A stretch of 64,000 bases of DNA. It comes from Pythium myriotylum (taxonomy: Eukaryota > Oomycota > Peronosporomycetes > Pythiales > Pythiaceae). The DNA is taken from NCBI GenBank assembly GCA_023091665.1, contig JALJCQ010000014.1, positions 1,054,001 through 1,118,000 on the forward strand, given 5' to 3'. The translations under genes and the position numbers were made by a program. Below, one piece after another: positions 18,755 to 29,177 of the stretch (position 1 is the stretch's first letter; the number at the start of each line of letters is the position of its first letter). The notes under the pieces were generated by a model that was given only the letters and a program-made list of their open reading frames with translations, was not told the DNA's origin and did no database searches.

Positions 18755-20164
18755 TGGTATTGAGTGGACTAGCGAGAGCTCGATGATGTGCTGGTTGCCT
18801 GGAGATTTCGAGAATACGAATGCAGGAAGACTGGGAGGTGGTGATGTCTTGAGCTCAAAGTTTTGCAGGTCTGTCACCTTCGCTGTGGTCTCTGACCCAT
18901 CCGTCTGCTTGAATTACGATGCGGGACATCCCACACTCATCGAAGACAGTCTGATAATCTGGACTGTCCATGGATTACTCGACAGAGACTGACCGCCAAA
19001 GGATTTGCACAGTAATATGTAGGTATCTCGTGACGCAGGTGTCCAAGAAATCCCTCTGTAGTCAAAAACAAACGCAGAGGAGGCTGCTCAGTGCGTAACG
19101 AAAAACCGCGTCAAAGCGACGCAAAGCTTCCTTCGATGAGCTGTTTCCTGCTGTTTCCGACTCGATTCCATCATCCCTGAGACGCACCGGTGTCGACTCA
19201 ATCGACTCTTTTCTTCTTCTCAGTTGTCTGCGATCTACAATCACCCGATTAGTCACGCAGCACGTTCAAGAAGATGATGAGAAAGAAGTCTTTTGCGTGC
19301 AACAAGCAGACCCAAACAGCTTTCGTTCACAAGACGACAACAAAATCAGATGGATCGTCCCAGTCACGTGAAGGCGATTCCAACAAACAAAAAAAATACT
19401 GCGCGGCACAATGCATTGATGGTACAGTACGTCGGGCAGCCTGTCGAAATCGAGCTTGGCCACCACATCGGCGGTTTCGCTGAACACGAATTCGATCTCC
19501 ACTTCTTGCACTTGACGGAGGCTGAGCGTATGATCCAGAGAGCGACAAAACCACAACAGTGAGGGAATGACACGGACTGCAAAATTGGCTTTTGGTTCCT
19601 GAGGAGATTGGCGACGTGATGAAGCTCAGTAAGAATACGCGGGCGGGGGATGGCGATGAGTTGATGGAGGGCTCTGGTGGTCTCTCGGCGAGATGGCTAC
19701 GTTTTATCGCTTAACAGAGGTTCCTGTGTTAAGCGGACACTTCTATCGTTCCGTTGAAGTTCCAAATCGAAGGCTGTTTTAACACCTAACGTCACCCTTT
19801 TTATCCAATTGAAATCCACAAAATGGTGCCATAAACAGGTGCCTCATCTCGTTGAAGAATCCTTTCGATGGCGTGTTCTGATTGGCTAATCCAATCAGCA
19901 TCCTCCAATATCTCTTTATACAGTTCCTTCGCACTTGCTATCTCAATTCAGCCACATTTCTAATCGACGGGTATCACCTTACCGAGGGCCTCCCAAACCC
20001 TCCATCCGTCGAAGTGGAGAGCTCTTCGATCGGAAACGCTGTTTCACCCAACAACCTCCAGCGGCGGCCGTCGACGGCTCCTCGTCACGACCACCGCAGC
20101 GCCGCGCGCGCCGCCTGCGCCTCATTCTCGCTCTCGCGGCCCAGCGCTCGCATCGCCCTCGCCC
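18755..20164. other. Intergenic region: duplicated flank of copy C and 5' region of the acyltransferase
   Basis: No gene is recognised. About 18755-19000 and 19335-19625 match the flank of copy B (see 14609-15225). A small hairpin, cgcttaac ... gttaagcg, lies at 19708-19734. An oomycete-type initiator sequence, ctcattct, lies at 20121-20128, about 40 bases before the acyltransferase ATG. I could not support any coding region here. Confidence 0.5.
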
Positions 20165-22228
20165 ATGGCCGCCTCGCTCGACAAACTCTCGCTCAACGGC
20201 TCGGCCGAGAACGGCCACGCGACGTCGGTCACGTTCCGCCACCAGCAGAGCCTCCCCAAGCTCCCGATCCCGCCGCTCCAGGACACGCTGGACCGGTACC
20301 TCGAGTACATCCATGCGCTGCAGACGCCCGAGGAGCTCGAGCGCTCCAAGCAGCGCGTGGCCGAGTTCCTCGAGAACGAAGGCCCGACGCTCCAGGCCAA
20401 GCTCATCGAGTACGACAAGGACAAGAACTCGTTCATCGAGGACTTTTGGTACGAGGCGTACCTCAACCACCGCAGCTCGGTCGTGCTCAACGTGAACCCG
20501 TTCTTCGTGCTCGAGGACGACCCGACGCCGACGCGCAACAACCAGATCTCGCGCGCGGCCTCGCTCGTGCTCGGCTCGCTCAAGTTCATCGCCGCGCTGC
20601 GAAAGGGCACGCTCGAGCCCGACATGTGGCGCGACAACATGGCGCTCTGCATGCACCAGTACCGCAGTCTCTTCGGCTGCGCGCGTGTGCCGACGGCCGA
20701 CAGGGACGAGGCACTGGTCGACGAAAAGTCCAAGCACATTGTCGTCGTGTGCCGCAACCAGTTCTACTGGTTCGACGTCATCTGGGAGGACGGCGTGACC
20801 GCGATCACCGAGCGGGAGCTCATCGCCAACCTCAAGGCCATCAAGGAGAATGCACTCAAGGCCACGGACCTCGAGGCCGCGAGCCAGGCCGTCGGCGTGC
20901 TCACGACCGAGCACCGCGCGACGTGGGCCAAGTGGCGCACCAAGCTCATCGAGAAGAACGCTGACAGCCTCGCGGTCATCGACCGCGCGCTCTTCCTTGT
21001 GTGTCTCGACAACACGACGCCTCCAGACGCCGCGGCGTTTGCGGCCACCGCGCTGCACGGAACCTACGGTATCGTCAACGGCGTGCAGACGGGCACGTGC
21101 ATGAACCGTTGGTACGACAAGCTCCAGATCATCGTGTGCGAGAACGGCGTGGCCGGCGTCAACTTCGAGCACTCGTTTGTCGACGGCCACACAGTGCTGC
21201 GCTTTGTGTCGGACGTGTACACGGACACGATCATCCGCTTTGCACAGACCATCCGCGGCGGCACGACCTCGTTCCTCGAGGCCACGTATCGCGCGCCCCA
21301 GCTGAGCCAGGACAAGGACAAGCCGCGTGTCCAGCCTCGCAAGCTCGAATGGACGCTGGACAACGACCTCGAAGAGTCGATCAAGTTTGCCGAAGCCAAG
21401 CTGAGCGACTTGATCCTCCAGAACGAGGTCGACGTGCTCGAGTTCACGAGCTACGGCAAGCTCTTCATCACGCAGCACAACATGAGTCCGGATGCGTTTG
21501 TGCAGATGGCCTTCGTGGCGGCCTACTACTTCCAGTATGGCGCGGCACCCAACGTGTACGAGCCCGTGCTCACGAAGCGCTACAAGCACGGTCGTACAGA
21601 GGCCGCGCGGTCCATGACCAAGGAGGCGCTCGAGTTTGTCGAGACCTTTTTCACCGAGAAATCGCCGATCGAGAAGATCGAGGCGCTGCGTCGTGCCATC
21701 GAATCTCAGGTCAAGATGGTTCGCAACTGTGCTTCAGGCAAGGGCGTCGAGCGCCACCTCTATGCGCTTGAGAGCCTCTGGACCCTCGAGCAGATGAAGA
21801 AAGGCCTGACGCCCCGCGAGATTGCCGCGCATAAGCCCGGTATCTTCGCCGACGCTGGCTGGGAGAAGCTCAACCACACGATTCTCTCCACTAGTAACTG
21901 CGGGAACCCCAGTTTGCGCCTCTTTGGCTTCGGGCCGGTCGTGCCCGACGGCTTCGGTATCGGATACATCATCAAGAATGAGGGTATCCAGTTCTGCGCA
22001 TCCTCCAAGCACCGACAGACGTCGCGCTACCTCAAAAACCTCGAGGCGTACTTGCTTCGTGTGCAGGACCTACTCCTGCAAGAAGAGGCGATCCGATTCC
22101 CGCACTCGACGACTGAGAAGAAGAAGCGGTTCTCATTCAAGGGCTATGGTTTCTTCGACAACGATGTGGGCACGCACGACGCGAGCAATCTGAAGCCAAT
22201 CGCGGGTGTCGGTCGACTGCTCGACTGA
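20165..22228 (+). CDS. Carnitine O-acyltransferase (acetyltransferase-like)
   Basis: This enzyme transfers an acyl group between coenzyme A and carnitine, moving acetyl or short acyl units between compartments. The 687-residue single-exon protein has the choline/carnitine acyltransferase pattern throughout: an N-terminal LPKLPIPPLQDTLDRYL; the active-site segment GVNFEHSFVDG with catalytic His 336; GKGVERHLYAL; the STSN carnitine-binding segment (residues near 576); and GFGPVVPDGFGIGY near the C-terminus. There are no N-terminal membrane segments of the CPT1 type, and no C-terminal SKL signal is seen. The length is close to carnitine acetyltransferase, with a modest extension. The ATG at 20165 follows an initiator-like ctcattct by about 40 bases. 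The stop lies 65 bp from the convergent Mut-7-like gene. Confidence 0.92.
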   Translation: MAASLDKLSLNGSAENGHATSVTFRHQQSLPKLPIPPLQDTLDRYLEYIHALQTPEELERSKQRVAEFLENEGPTLQAKLIEYDKDKNSFIEDFWYEAYLNHRSSVVLNVNPFFVLEDDPTPTRNNQISRAASLVLGSLKFIAALRKGTLEPDMWRDNMALCMHQYRSLFGCARVPTADRDEALVDEKSKHIVVVCRNQFYWFDVIWEDGVTAITERELIANLKAIKENALKATDLEAASQAVGVLTTEHRATWAKWRTKLIEKNADSLAVIDRALFLVCLDNTTPPDAAAFAATALHGTYGIVNGVQTGTCMNRWYDKLQIIVCENGVAGVNFEHSFVDGHTVLRFVSDVYTDTIIRFAQTIRGGTTSFLEATYRAPQLSQDKDKPRVQPRKLEWTLDNDLEESIKFAEAKLSDLILQNEVDVLEFTSYGKLFITQHNMSPDAFVQMAFVAAYYFQYGAAPNVYEPVLTKRYKHGRTEAARSMTKEALEFVETFFTEKSPIEKIEALRRAIESQVKMVRNCASGKGVERHLYALESLWTLEQMKKGLTPREIAAHKPGIFADAGWEKLNHTILSTSNCGNPSLRLFGFGPVVPDGFGIGYIIKNEGIQFCASSKHRQTSRYLKNLEAYLLRVQDLLLQEEAIRFPHSTTEKKKRFSFKGYGFFDNDVGTHDASNLKPIAGVGRLLD

Positions 22229-22293
22229 TCTGGCAAGTAGTATCGTGGTAAATGTCTACAAAATACAATATCCCATGACGTACACGTTGGCTT

Positions 22294-25200
22294 TTATACT
22301 TCAGTGGAGTCTTGGAACTTGGCGAGCATGTTCTCGTAGGCCGAGCTGTACTTTGGACCAACCCAGTACAGCTTGTGGCACGCGAGGCACTTCCAAAAGT
22401 CAGTCACGAGCTCCAGCACGCCTTCACCCACGACGTCGGCCATGTGCTGCTTCACGTAGTCGCGATCGACGATGTCGAAGCCCTTGTGATTGCACACCGC
22501 GCAGCGCGTCATCATGTCTTCGCGCTTCAATACTAGCGCAAAATGGTTCTTGATTTCCTGAAACTGCTGGTGCGGGTCATCACTCGAGACCACGAAACAT
22601 GCACCAGCGTCACGCCTATCTGCGAGTTTCTTGTCGCGCGTGAGGATGATACGTTGCTCCCTCGCAGCCAGCGCGAGTAAAGCACTTTGCCGGTCCGGGA
22701 ACGAGCTGTCGCCAGGCGGAGATCGCTTTTTCTTACCCCAGATAACACAGTCAATTCCAATCGTGCGTAGCCAGCGGCCAACACGACCGACCATTGTGTC
22801 GGCAAGGAACTTGTACTCGTTGACTCCGTCACTTGCGGGTGGATTGACAGCCTCGCTGTCGTCAGTGGAGTGAGACTCGTCCTGGTGATGTTGGCGACTC
22901 ACACCGTTGCGTTGAAGAGCTATGTCGGAAATTGCCTTCACCGAGATGAGGCGGAAGAAAGCAGCAGACGAGAACACAAGGAGTTGGTCGTGAGCACCAC
23001 TACCTGTGACCCATTTATCGTAGTCTTGCAGATTCACATCGACGAAGATGGGGATTGTTGGGTGTTCAACAGTGGTGCGATGGCCAAAGGGAGGAACGGT
23101 GCCCGGAGAAAAACCCCAGATGGTCTCGCATTCCATTGCTGCAGCCAACTTGACCTTGCGGCGACTGATTCCACATATCCCTGCTAAGCGGGATGTGTCG
23201 AGCTTGGAGTTGGAATCGATGCAGGCCACGCACGGCTTTTCTGAGCATTATGGAAACCACAGTCAGTAATGAGACTATGCGTCGCACAGAAAGAAAAGTC
23301 CTACCGTCGGCGAAGAAACAGATACTGTTCACCGCAACATAAGCCATCGGTTGCTCTTCCACAACCGCAAGAAGAGGTCGCAGCTCCTGCGTCGGCAGCA
23401 AGCCGAGTGTCCCGTCTATCTCGTCGCTTGTATCAAGCATGCGATTGTTCCAAAACACTTGTACTTCGCTGCACGCAACGAGATCCTTACTCTCAATTAC
23501 GCCGTGATTGTGCAGTTTACTCTCCCATTCGGCGTGGTACTTCATTCGATATTGGACAGCCTCTGCGATGGAGGCCACATCATCTATCGGAGACGAAAGG
23601 CCGACAATATTGATCATCGTAGACGCGACATCATCCCACGAAGTAATTGCTCCTTTATCGTCTGTGAGTCCGCTGATTTGACTAAGCAAAAAACATACGT
23701 TAAGTTCGTGTTATGCTTCATCACGAGATGGATGGTTCCATCTGAAGCAACCTTACATGTTGCCGACAATTTGCAGAAGGCAGAATGCATCCAGTGCAGC
23801 ATAGACGACCTGGCTATGCGACAAAGGTCGCTCGTCCCAATTGGAGAGTTGCATCCGCTTAAGAGAAGACGTTAGTACCAATGCCGGCGTGGATCACTGT
23901 AGATTCGTTACCTTATCCAATGGCTTACCCAAGATGCGGGCCGTTGCATTCGACAAGCTGTTCCCGACCGTGGCGCCAAAAACTTTTTGAATCACCGAGC
24001 TCAACTCCAAGAATGGAGCTACAGCTCGGAACGCGTCTCGCTCAGGAAACGTTTGATGGAGCACTACCGGATCAAATCAATAACATTCCCAGTCGATATC
24101 CGAGTGACAGCTCTTCTCCTTACCCTTAAGATCAGAATCAAAACCAAATCCGACTTTCAGGAATCGATCTGATGAGAACAGACGCAACAGAAACTCTTTA
24201 AAGAGGAAGTCGCAGTTCTGCGTAGAAAAGGAGCCGTCAGTTCAACAAAAGGTAACTCAAAATAGCCCCATATACCCACGTGGAGAGTGAGTAAGTCAAT
24301 GATGAAGACTTTTGACTTCGTTGCAATTTGAAGAATGCTCGCGACTGCGGTCGTCGTCAGTGTCCCGGTATGAGCCGCAATCTTCGTACTTGTTGGCCTC
24401 CACTCGACATCAAGGCCGATCATGTGCTGTGTAGCAGGGTCCAAATTGTTGATATATGAAGCAGCTTCGTTCACAGCTTCAACAGTCTCGCAGAAGACGA
24501 TGCTCTCTTGCTGAAGCGGTAGCTCAAGGTATCCGTTTACCGGCAATCCTGCTAGAGATGATGACACTCCATTCTTGGCCAACTGCTCTGACAGTTGAAC
24601 TTGCTCCTCGGGGTCGAAATCATCCATCCCCATCCGATCTCTAGCCAGTGTCATCGCATGACGCCATTCACGGGCAGCCACTAAATGAGAGAGCAGGACA
24701 TTCTGGAGAGTTGCATCGCTGCCAACGTAAGCCAGTGCAAGCGCCCACTTTTGCTTCTCGATAAGTTTGAGCAATGCATCACGGCTGTAGAGTTGGTCAA
24801 TATCAGGATAATCGTGCTGAAGCCCGAAGTTAAACACGATGCGATGAGCCTACGAATGCACCTCAACTATTAGGCCAGTTGAACCCACTAGAAAGATTCG
24901 GTGGCAGAGCGTACTCGCTTGAAGTCATGGTACTGAATGGCTTCTTCTACGAGCATCTTTGCCAACGCTGATGCCAGAAGGAACTCGTCAGCTTCACCAG
25001 TACACTGTTGATCCGCGCACAGTCTGCACCTCCACCTTTGTGCTCCGTGTCCTCTTCAAACGTTTTCGCTACGAGCTCCGCAGAGCCCCAATCCTTCGAG
25101 CGAATCATCGCTCGCATCAGATCGGCGAAGTCCCAATCCACGCGGCTGCGAAAGCTCTGCACGAGCTTAATGACTGAAGAATGCTGTTTGGTCGCCAACA

Positions 25201-25894
25201 GATCGGCGACGAGAGCTCGAACCTGATCTTCGCTCACGAAGTCGACCTGGAAGAGGTCAAGAATCTCGACGAGCAGCTTGATATCGACTTTGCGCATCTG
25301 CGGATCGAGCTCATGCTGGCAGAATTGCCTCAACACGGTGTTGCCTTGACTCACCAGGAGACATCCCTGAGCGTTTCGCTCGCTCTCGGGCCCTGTGACA
25401 AGCTTCTTCAGTGCACTCACGAGGACAAAAGCCACTGGCGCATTTGGTTGCGTTTTGGTGCGTGTCTGCTTGGCTTTTCGCTTCGTTTTAACATCAGTAT
25501 TCCCAGTCGGCGTGACAGGAGGAAGCTCTGCGGAGACTTGCGGAGCCTTTTGAAGAGGTTCCGCGTCGGCGACAGGCTCACGAGACAGCGCGATAACACA
25601 GTGCACTATAAACTCCCAGAACGCACTATGCAACTGTTGCGAGATGGCCTCCAGGGCCTCCAGCAGACTGCGCTCGAGCAGCAGAAACTTGCTCATAGTC
25701 GTGTCTTGCGCTGGCTTTTGCGGGCTGTAGAACGCGTCTCGCAGCGCCAAAACCCACAAATCGACAGATCTCGTCACGCTCGACTCATTCATGTTGTCCG
25801 TCGCGGCCGCAGACGCGTGGAACTCGCGATACGCCGCCTCCAAGCGCCCCTTCAACCCGTCCATTTTCCCCCACGCTCGTTCCCTTTTTGTCAC
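22294..25894 (-). CDS. Mut-7-like 3'-5' exonuclease with YbaK and Mut7-C domains
   Basis: Eight exons are proposed: 25030-25894, 24915-24967, 24280-24849, 24124-24217, 23912-24018, 23757-23857, 23305-23681 and 22294-23240. The introns are 54-105 bases with GT-AG ends; the total is 1,037 codons. Residues 1-430 are helical. Residues about 430-600 form a DEDDy exonuclease: Asp/Glu in IGLDVEWRP, Asp in GFDSDL, and Tyr/Asp in YAALDAFCLL. Residues about 625-800 are a YbaK/aminoacyl-tRNA deacylase-like domain (ETIWGFSPGTVPPFGH). From about 869, FLADTMVGRVGRWLR begins the PIN-like Mut7-C domain, ending in a zinc ribbon (RCAVC ... KCLAC). MUT-7 proteins act on small-RNA pathways in animals; the role here is inferred. 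Its start is 94 bp from a divergent gene. Confidence 0.87.
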
Positions 25895-25988
25895 TTCATC
25901 TGCTTGGGGATTCTCGACAGTATGTCCAAAATGTCGATATTACTCTATTCCCGACAGGAAGGGCAGCCATTTCCGCATTTGATTGGCG

Positions 25989-26960
25989 ATGAGCAGCTCC
26001 GACCGGCGGTTCAGCTCGCACGCGCGCGAGATCGACGCCGCGATCGAGCGCGTGGTCGCGCACTTCGAGGAGAATGACCTCGCGCTGCGTGTGGACGTGC
26101 TGCGCGGGCTCTCGGTGCACGCCAAGCTCGCGTTCGAGACCGAGCGCCTCAAGCAGCGGCTGCTGCAGCACCCCGTGGCGAAGGAGCTCGTCGAGCGCGT
26201 GACCACGCAGTCGGCGGCATTCGAGCGGCTCCACGGCGCGCTCGCGGTCGAAGAGTTCAGCTGCGAGTACGACCGCCGGCGCAACGTCGAGATGCTCGCG
26301 ACCGTGCGCTGGACGCTGCCCGAGAGCGACAAGAAGAAGAGCAACAAGGGCAAGCGCCGCGCGCGCACAAAGGCGCCGCTGTACACCAAGTACGCGTTCT
26401 CGCGAGTGGAAGACGAGGATGGACAAACGGTCGTGACGTATGTCGTGGCGGCCGGGGTGGGTGTCGATGGCGAGATGAAGGAGCTCGTGAGGTATGAGCT
26501 CGTGAGCGATTCGCCGTACCCACGAAGCTTCTACGAGGAAGACCACGACATGGACTCCGAAGACGGAGAGGACGAAGAGAGCGGTAGCGAAGAAGGCGAT
26601 ACACAAACTGCAGAGCCGACGGCGGAGGAGGAGCCGTCGGAAAACGAGGAAGAGGAGGCAGGTGCCAAAGGCGACGAAGAGATGGACGAGTTCGGCGAAC
26701 AGATCCGGGGCTTTGACTTTGATGACAAGGTCCTCGACACTATTCTCGATTGGCTCGATGCGGAAGCTGAGGACCTCGAAGCTGCGGATGTGATCGGGTT
26801 CTTCCTTGCGCTCCCTATCTACGAGGACGACTGGATGATCGACGAACGCGTCTGCCAGATCCTCTTCAACTCGGGTGCAGGTGTTAGCGAGATGGAAGAA
26901 GAAGAAGTGAGCAATTTTGATGAGAATGAAGATGGTCCAGATGTAGCCGACATGGATTAG
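25989..26960 (+). CDS. Acidic protein of unknown function
   Basis: This is a 323-residue single-exon protein I do not recognise. The ATG at 25989 begins MSSSDRRFSS. The first 100 residues are predicted mostly helical (AIERVVAHFEENDLALRV, FETERLKQRLLQ). A basic patch follows (KKKSNKGKRRARTK), then a beta-rich stretch (YTKYAFSRVEDEDGQTVVTYVV), a long Asp/Glu run around residues 185-235, and a C-terminal helical region with DWLDAEAEDLEAADVIGFF. No catalytic motif is seen. The composition suggests a nuclear or chaperone-like protein, which is only inference. It shares a 94-bp divergent promoter with the Mut-7-like gene. Confidence 0.7.
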   Translation: MSSSDRRFSSHAREIDAAIERVVAHFEENDLALRVDVLRGLSVHAKLAFETERLKQRLLQHPVAKELVERVTTQSAAFERLHGALAVEEFSCEYDRRRNVEMLATVRWTLPESDKKKSNKGKRRARTKAPLYTKYAFSRVEDEDGQTVVTYVVAAGVGVDGEMKELVRYELVSDSPYPRSFYEEDHDMDSEDGEDEESGSEEGDTQTAEPTAEEEPSENEEEEAGAKGDEEMDEFGEQIRGFDFDDKVLDTILDWLDAEAEDLEAADVIGFFLALPIYEDDWMIDERVCQILFNSGAGVSEMEEEEVSNFDENEDGPDVADMD

Positions 26961-27281
26961 CATATCGTGGCGAATAGATGTTTGCAAATAAAAAGGCAAT
27001 GTTTTCACTCTTAAGAAAAATCGGAATACCTAGGCACTATGCAGATGGAAAGAAACGAAGACAGTACCAAATCCAGATGAGAAAGGGCAGCAGCGAAAGC
27101 ACGACGAAGAGACCGTAGCGCCCAGCTAGAATCCACGAAGAAGTGTTCGACCAACTGTTCACAACTTGGACACTCGCACCATTGCAGCTGCCGGGATCCA
27201 TTCTTCGACACCTCACGCCTTCGTCGAATCCTTCATGATAGACTTCTGGCGCGACATAACGTCCGCCATCTTTTCCTTGGC

Positions 27282-28853
27282 TTACTCGGCCGTCTTCATC
27301 GCACTCTTGGCAACTTGCTGCGTGAGGTCGTCGTCCCCCGACGACGTCTGCTGTTGGTGTTGCTGCTTGTGGCGCAAATCGGTAGCCGAATCACCTGACG
27401 ACATACCCATCGTAGCCTCTTTCGCGGCAGTACCAAGTTCGCCAGCACGCTCCTTCACCGATTGCATCATTCCTTCGCCACTTGAACTGCTGCTGCTTCC
27501 GCCAGTCATCTCCGACCCCGTCCGCTTCACTACGTTTTTGGCCTGAGAACCCTTCTCTTGAGCTGTGCCCATATCCTGAGAACCCTTCTCTTGTGCCGAC
27601 TCCTTTAGATCCTCCCCCTGCTGCATCGCCTGGGATCCCATCTCCTTGGCGCCTTCCTTGAGGTCTTGCCCCTTCTCCTTGACACCTTCTTTTACCTGAT
27701 GACCCGTTTCCATTGCCTGGCCAGTCATCTGCTTGCCGCCTTCCTTCGCCTGCTGCATACGTTCTGACGCCATGTCACCTGCCTGGCCGGCCATCCCCTT
27801 CGCCTTCTCAGTCATCGACTCGCCTTCTTCGCCCATTCCGGTCGCTCCCATAACCTTATCTTTGGCCGAAGACGCAGTGTCCATGACCTTCTCTCGAGCC
27901 TGACACGCCGTCTCTTGGGCCTGATCCTTCGTCTGCATGGCCTTGTCCTGGACTGCGCCCGTCGTATCCGACACCTTCTGAGCCATGCCTGAGGCTCGCT
28001 CTTCAGCTGCCTGCGCTGTCGGTGACTTGCTGGCTGCGATTTTAGCATGTTGCAACGTCTCCGTCACGTACTCAATGGACTCCTGCACCATCTCAACGCC
28101 CTTATGGACCAGATTGGCCCCCAGGCCCCCCGTGACCTTCGTATCGATCTTCGCGGCCGTCTCAGTCACGTGCATGCGCTTGTCCAGACTCTTCACCGTC
28201 TCCGTAACCCCGCTTACCGCGCTGCTGACCTTCGGCGTAACGCCAAGCTTCTCGTCGACCATTTCAGCGGCCTTGACCGCTTCGCCAGTCGCGACCTTGG
28301 CCGTGTGCGTGACGCCGCTGGTTGCGTGTCCGGCACTCGAGGCGACATTACTGGCTGTCTGCTTGGCGCTGTGGGCCACGTTGCCCGCAATATTCTGAAT
28401 CATCTCCATCACACGCATAGCCTGTTCGTTAGCCATCTCAATGGCGTCGGCCGTTCGCTGGCGCGCGGAGTTCACAACACTTTCCACACTGGAGGCCACA
28501 CCCGCGCCGGTCGAGCCAGTGAATTTGCGGTCGTACTCACGAGCCTGGTGCTGGAGTCCGTCGAGCGAGTCCTTGACCTTGCCGAGCGCCTGCTGCGCTG
28601 TCTCGATCGTCTGCCCAGAGGCTGACTTGGACTGCTTCTCGAGCTGCTTCCCAATGTGCTTGAGCTCGTCCACCGACGACGAAGCCGTGTCGATGCCCGA
28701 CTGCAAGAATGAGGAGGCCGTCTCGGAGAGGTGGTACTGCGCGTCATACTCCTCAACCTTCTTCTTCAGCTTGTCCAGGTAGAGCTTCGTCTCCTCAGCG
28801 CCCGAGTCGATCTGCTGCTTCAGGTGATCCACTTGTTGGTGCACGTCCGTCAT
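27282..28853 (-). CDS. LEA/apolipoprotein-like amphipathic helix protein 1 (long form)
   Basis: This 523-residue protein is the last of four tandem paralogues. The start MTDVHQQVDHLKQQI at 28853 was chosen by alignment with the other three. Residues 1-270 share the family layout: an N-terminal QLK ... ETKLYLDKLKKK helix, a SETASSFLQSGID segment, and a conserved ending DTKVTGGLGANLVHKGVEMV. It then carries an extra 220 residues of Lys/Glu/Ala/Met/Gln repeats (AKDKVMG, KEGVKEKGQDLKEGAKEMG) typical of group 3 LEA proteins, and a Ser/Gln-rich tail. There are no membrane segments and no signal peptide. Such helices coat lipid or protect proteins during drying in other organisms; here the function is not known. 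Confidence 0.75.
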   Translation of the reverse strand: MTDVHQQVDHLKQQIDSGAEETKLYLDKLKKKVEEYDAQYHLSETASSFLQSGIDTASSSVDELKHIGKQLEKQSKSASGQTIETAQQALGKVKDSLDGLQHQAREYDRKFTGSTGAGVASSVESVVNSARQRTADAIEMANEQAMRVMEMIQNIAGNVAHSAKQTASNVASSAGHATSGVTHTAKVATGEAVKAAEMVDEKLGVTPKVSSAVSGVTETVKSLDKRMHVTETAAKIDTKVTGGLGANLVHKGVEMVQESIEYVTETLQHAKIAASKSPTAQAAEERASGMAQKVSDTTGAVQDKAMQTKDQAQETACQAREKVMDTASSAKDKVMGATGMGEEGESMTEKAKGMAGQAGDMASERMQQAKEGGKQMTGQAMETGHQVKEGVKEKGQDLKEGAKEMGSQAMQQGEDLKESAQEKGSQDMGTAQEKGSQAKNVVKRTGSEMTGGSSSSSSGEGMMQSVKERAGELGTAAKEATMGMSSGDSATDLRHKQQHQQQTSSGDDDLTQQVAKSAMKTAE

Positions 28854-29177
28854 GATGGTGTCGCGTTGCTTGGTTTGATGCGGATTCGCAAGTGAGGCTC
28901 TCGTGCTGGGGAAACTCTTAACCTCCCAACTCAACGGGGCGATCTCGGACGTTGTCTGTGTTCCCTCGATAGCGAGCGAGCCTCGTCCCGGATGGCATTC
29001 GCACGGCATTTTCTGTGGGGAAAATAGTCTTGACACCGTTAAGAAGCTTTCGAAGGAATCATGAGGTGCGACCCGGCGGTGACACCCGCAACTGTCGCAT
29101 TGGAATTAAGCATCTTTACAAACCGAGAGGTATGGGATTTTCTTGAATCAAACACACCGAAAATGTACAAAACGCAT
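28854..29177 (-). promoter_or_regulatory. Upstream region of amphipathic helix protein 1
   Basis: There are 324 bases without a gene between paralogue 2 (ends 29178) and the start of paralogue 1. The frame upstream of the start is open to 29036 but does not match the paralogues, so it is treated as leader. I see no clear TATA element. Confidence 0.3.

Noticed and set aside
19708..19734. Short inverted repeat as a DNA transposon end
   Set aside because: An isolated 8-bp stem with no partner, duplication or transposase nearby.
19979..21589. A 536-codon reading frame on the minus strand opposite the carnitine acyltransferase
   Set aside because: It is the antisense of a well-conserved enzyme in GC-rich DNA; its composition is Arg/Val/Leu-rich and has no recognisable domain.
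25896..27008. A 370-codon minus-strand frame opposite the acidic protein at 25989-26960
   Set aside because: Antisense of acidic codons gives Leu/Val/Phe-rich nonsense; no domain, and the plus-strand frame has normal protein texture.
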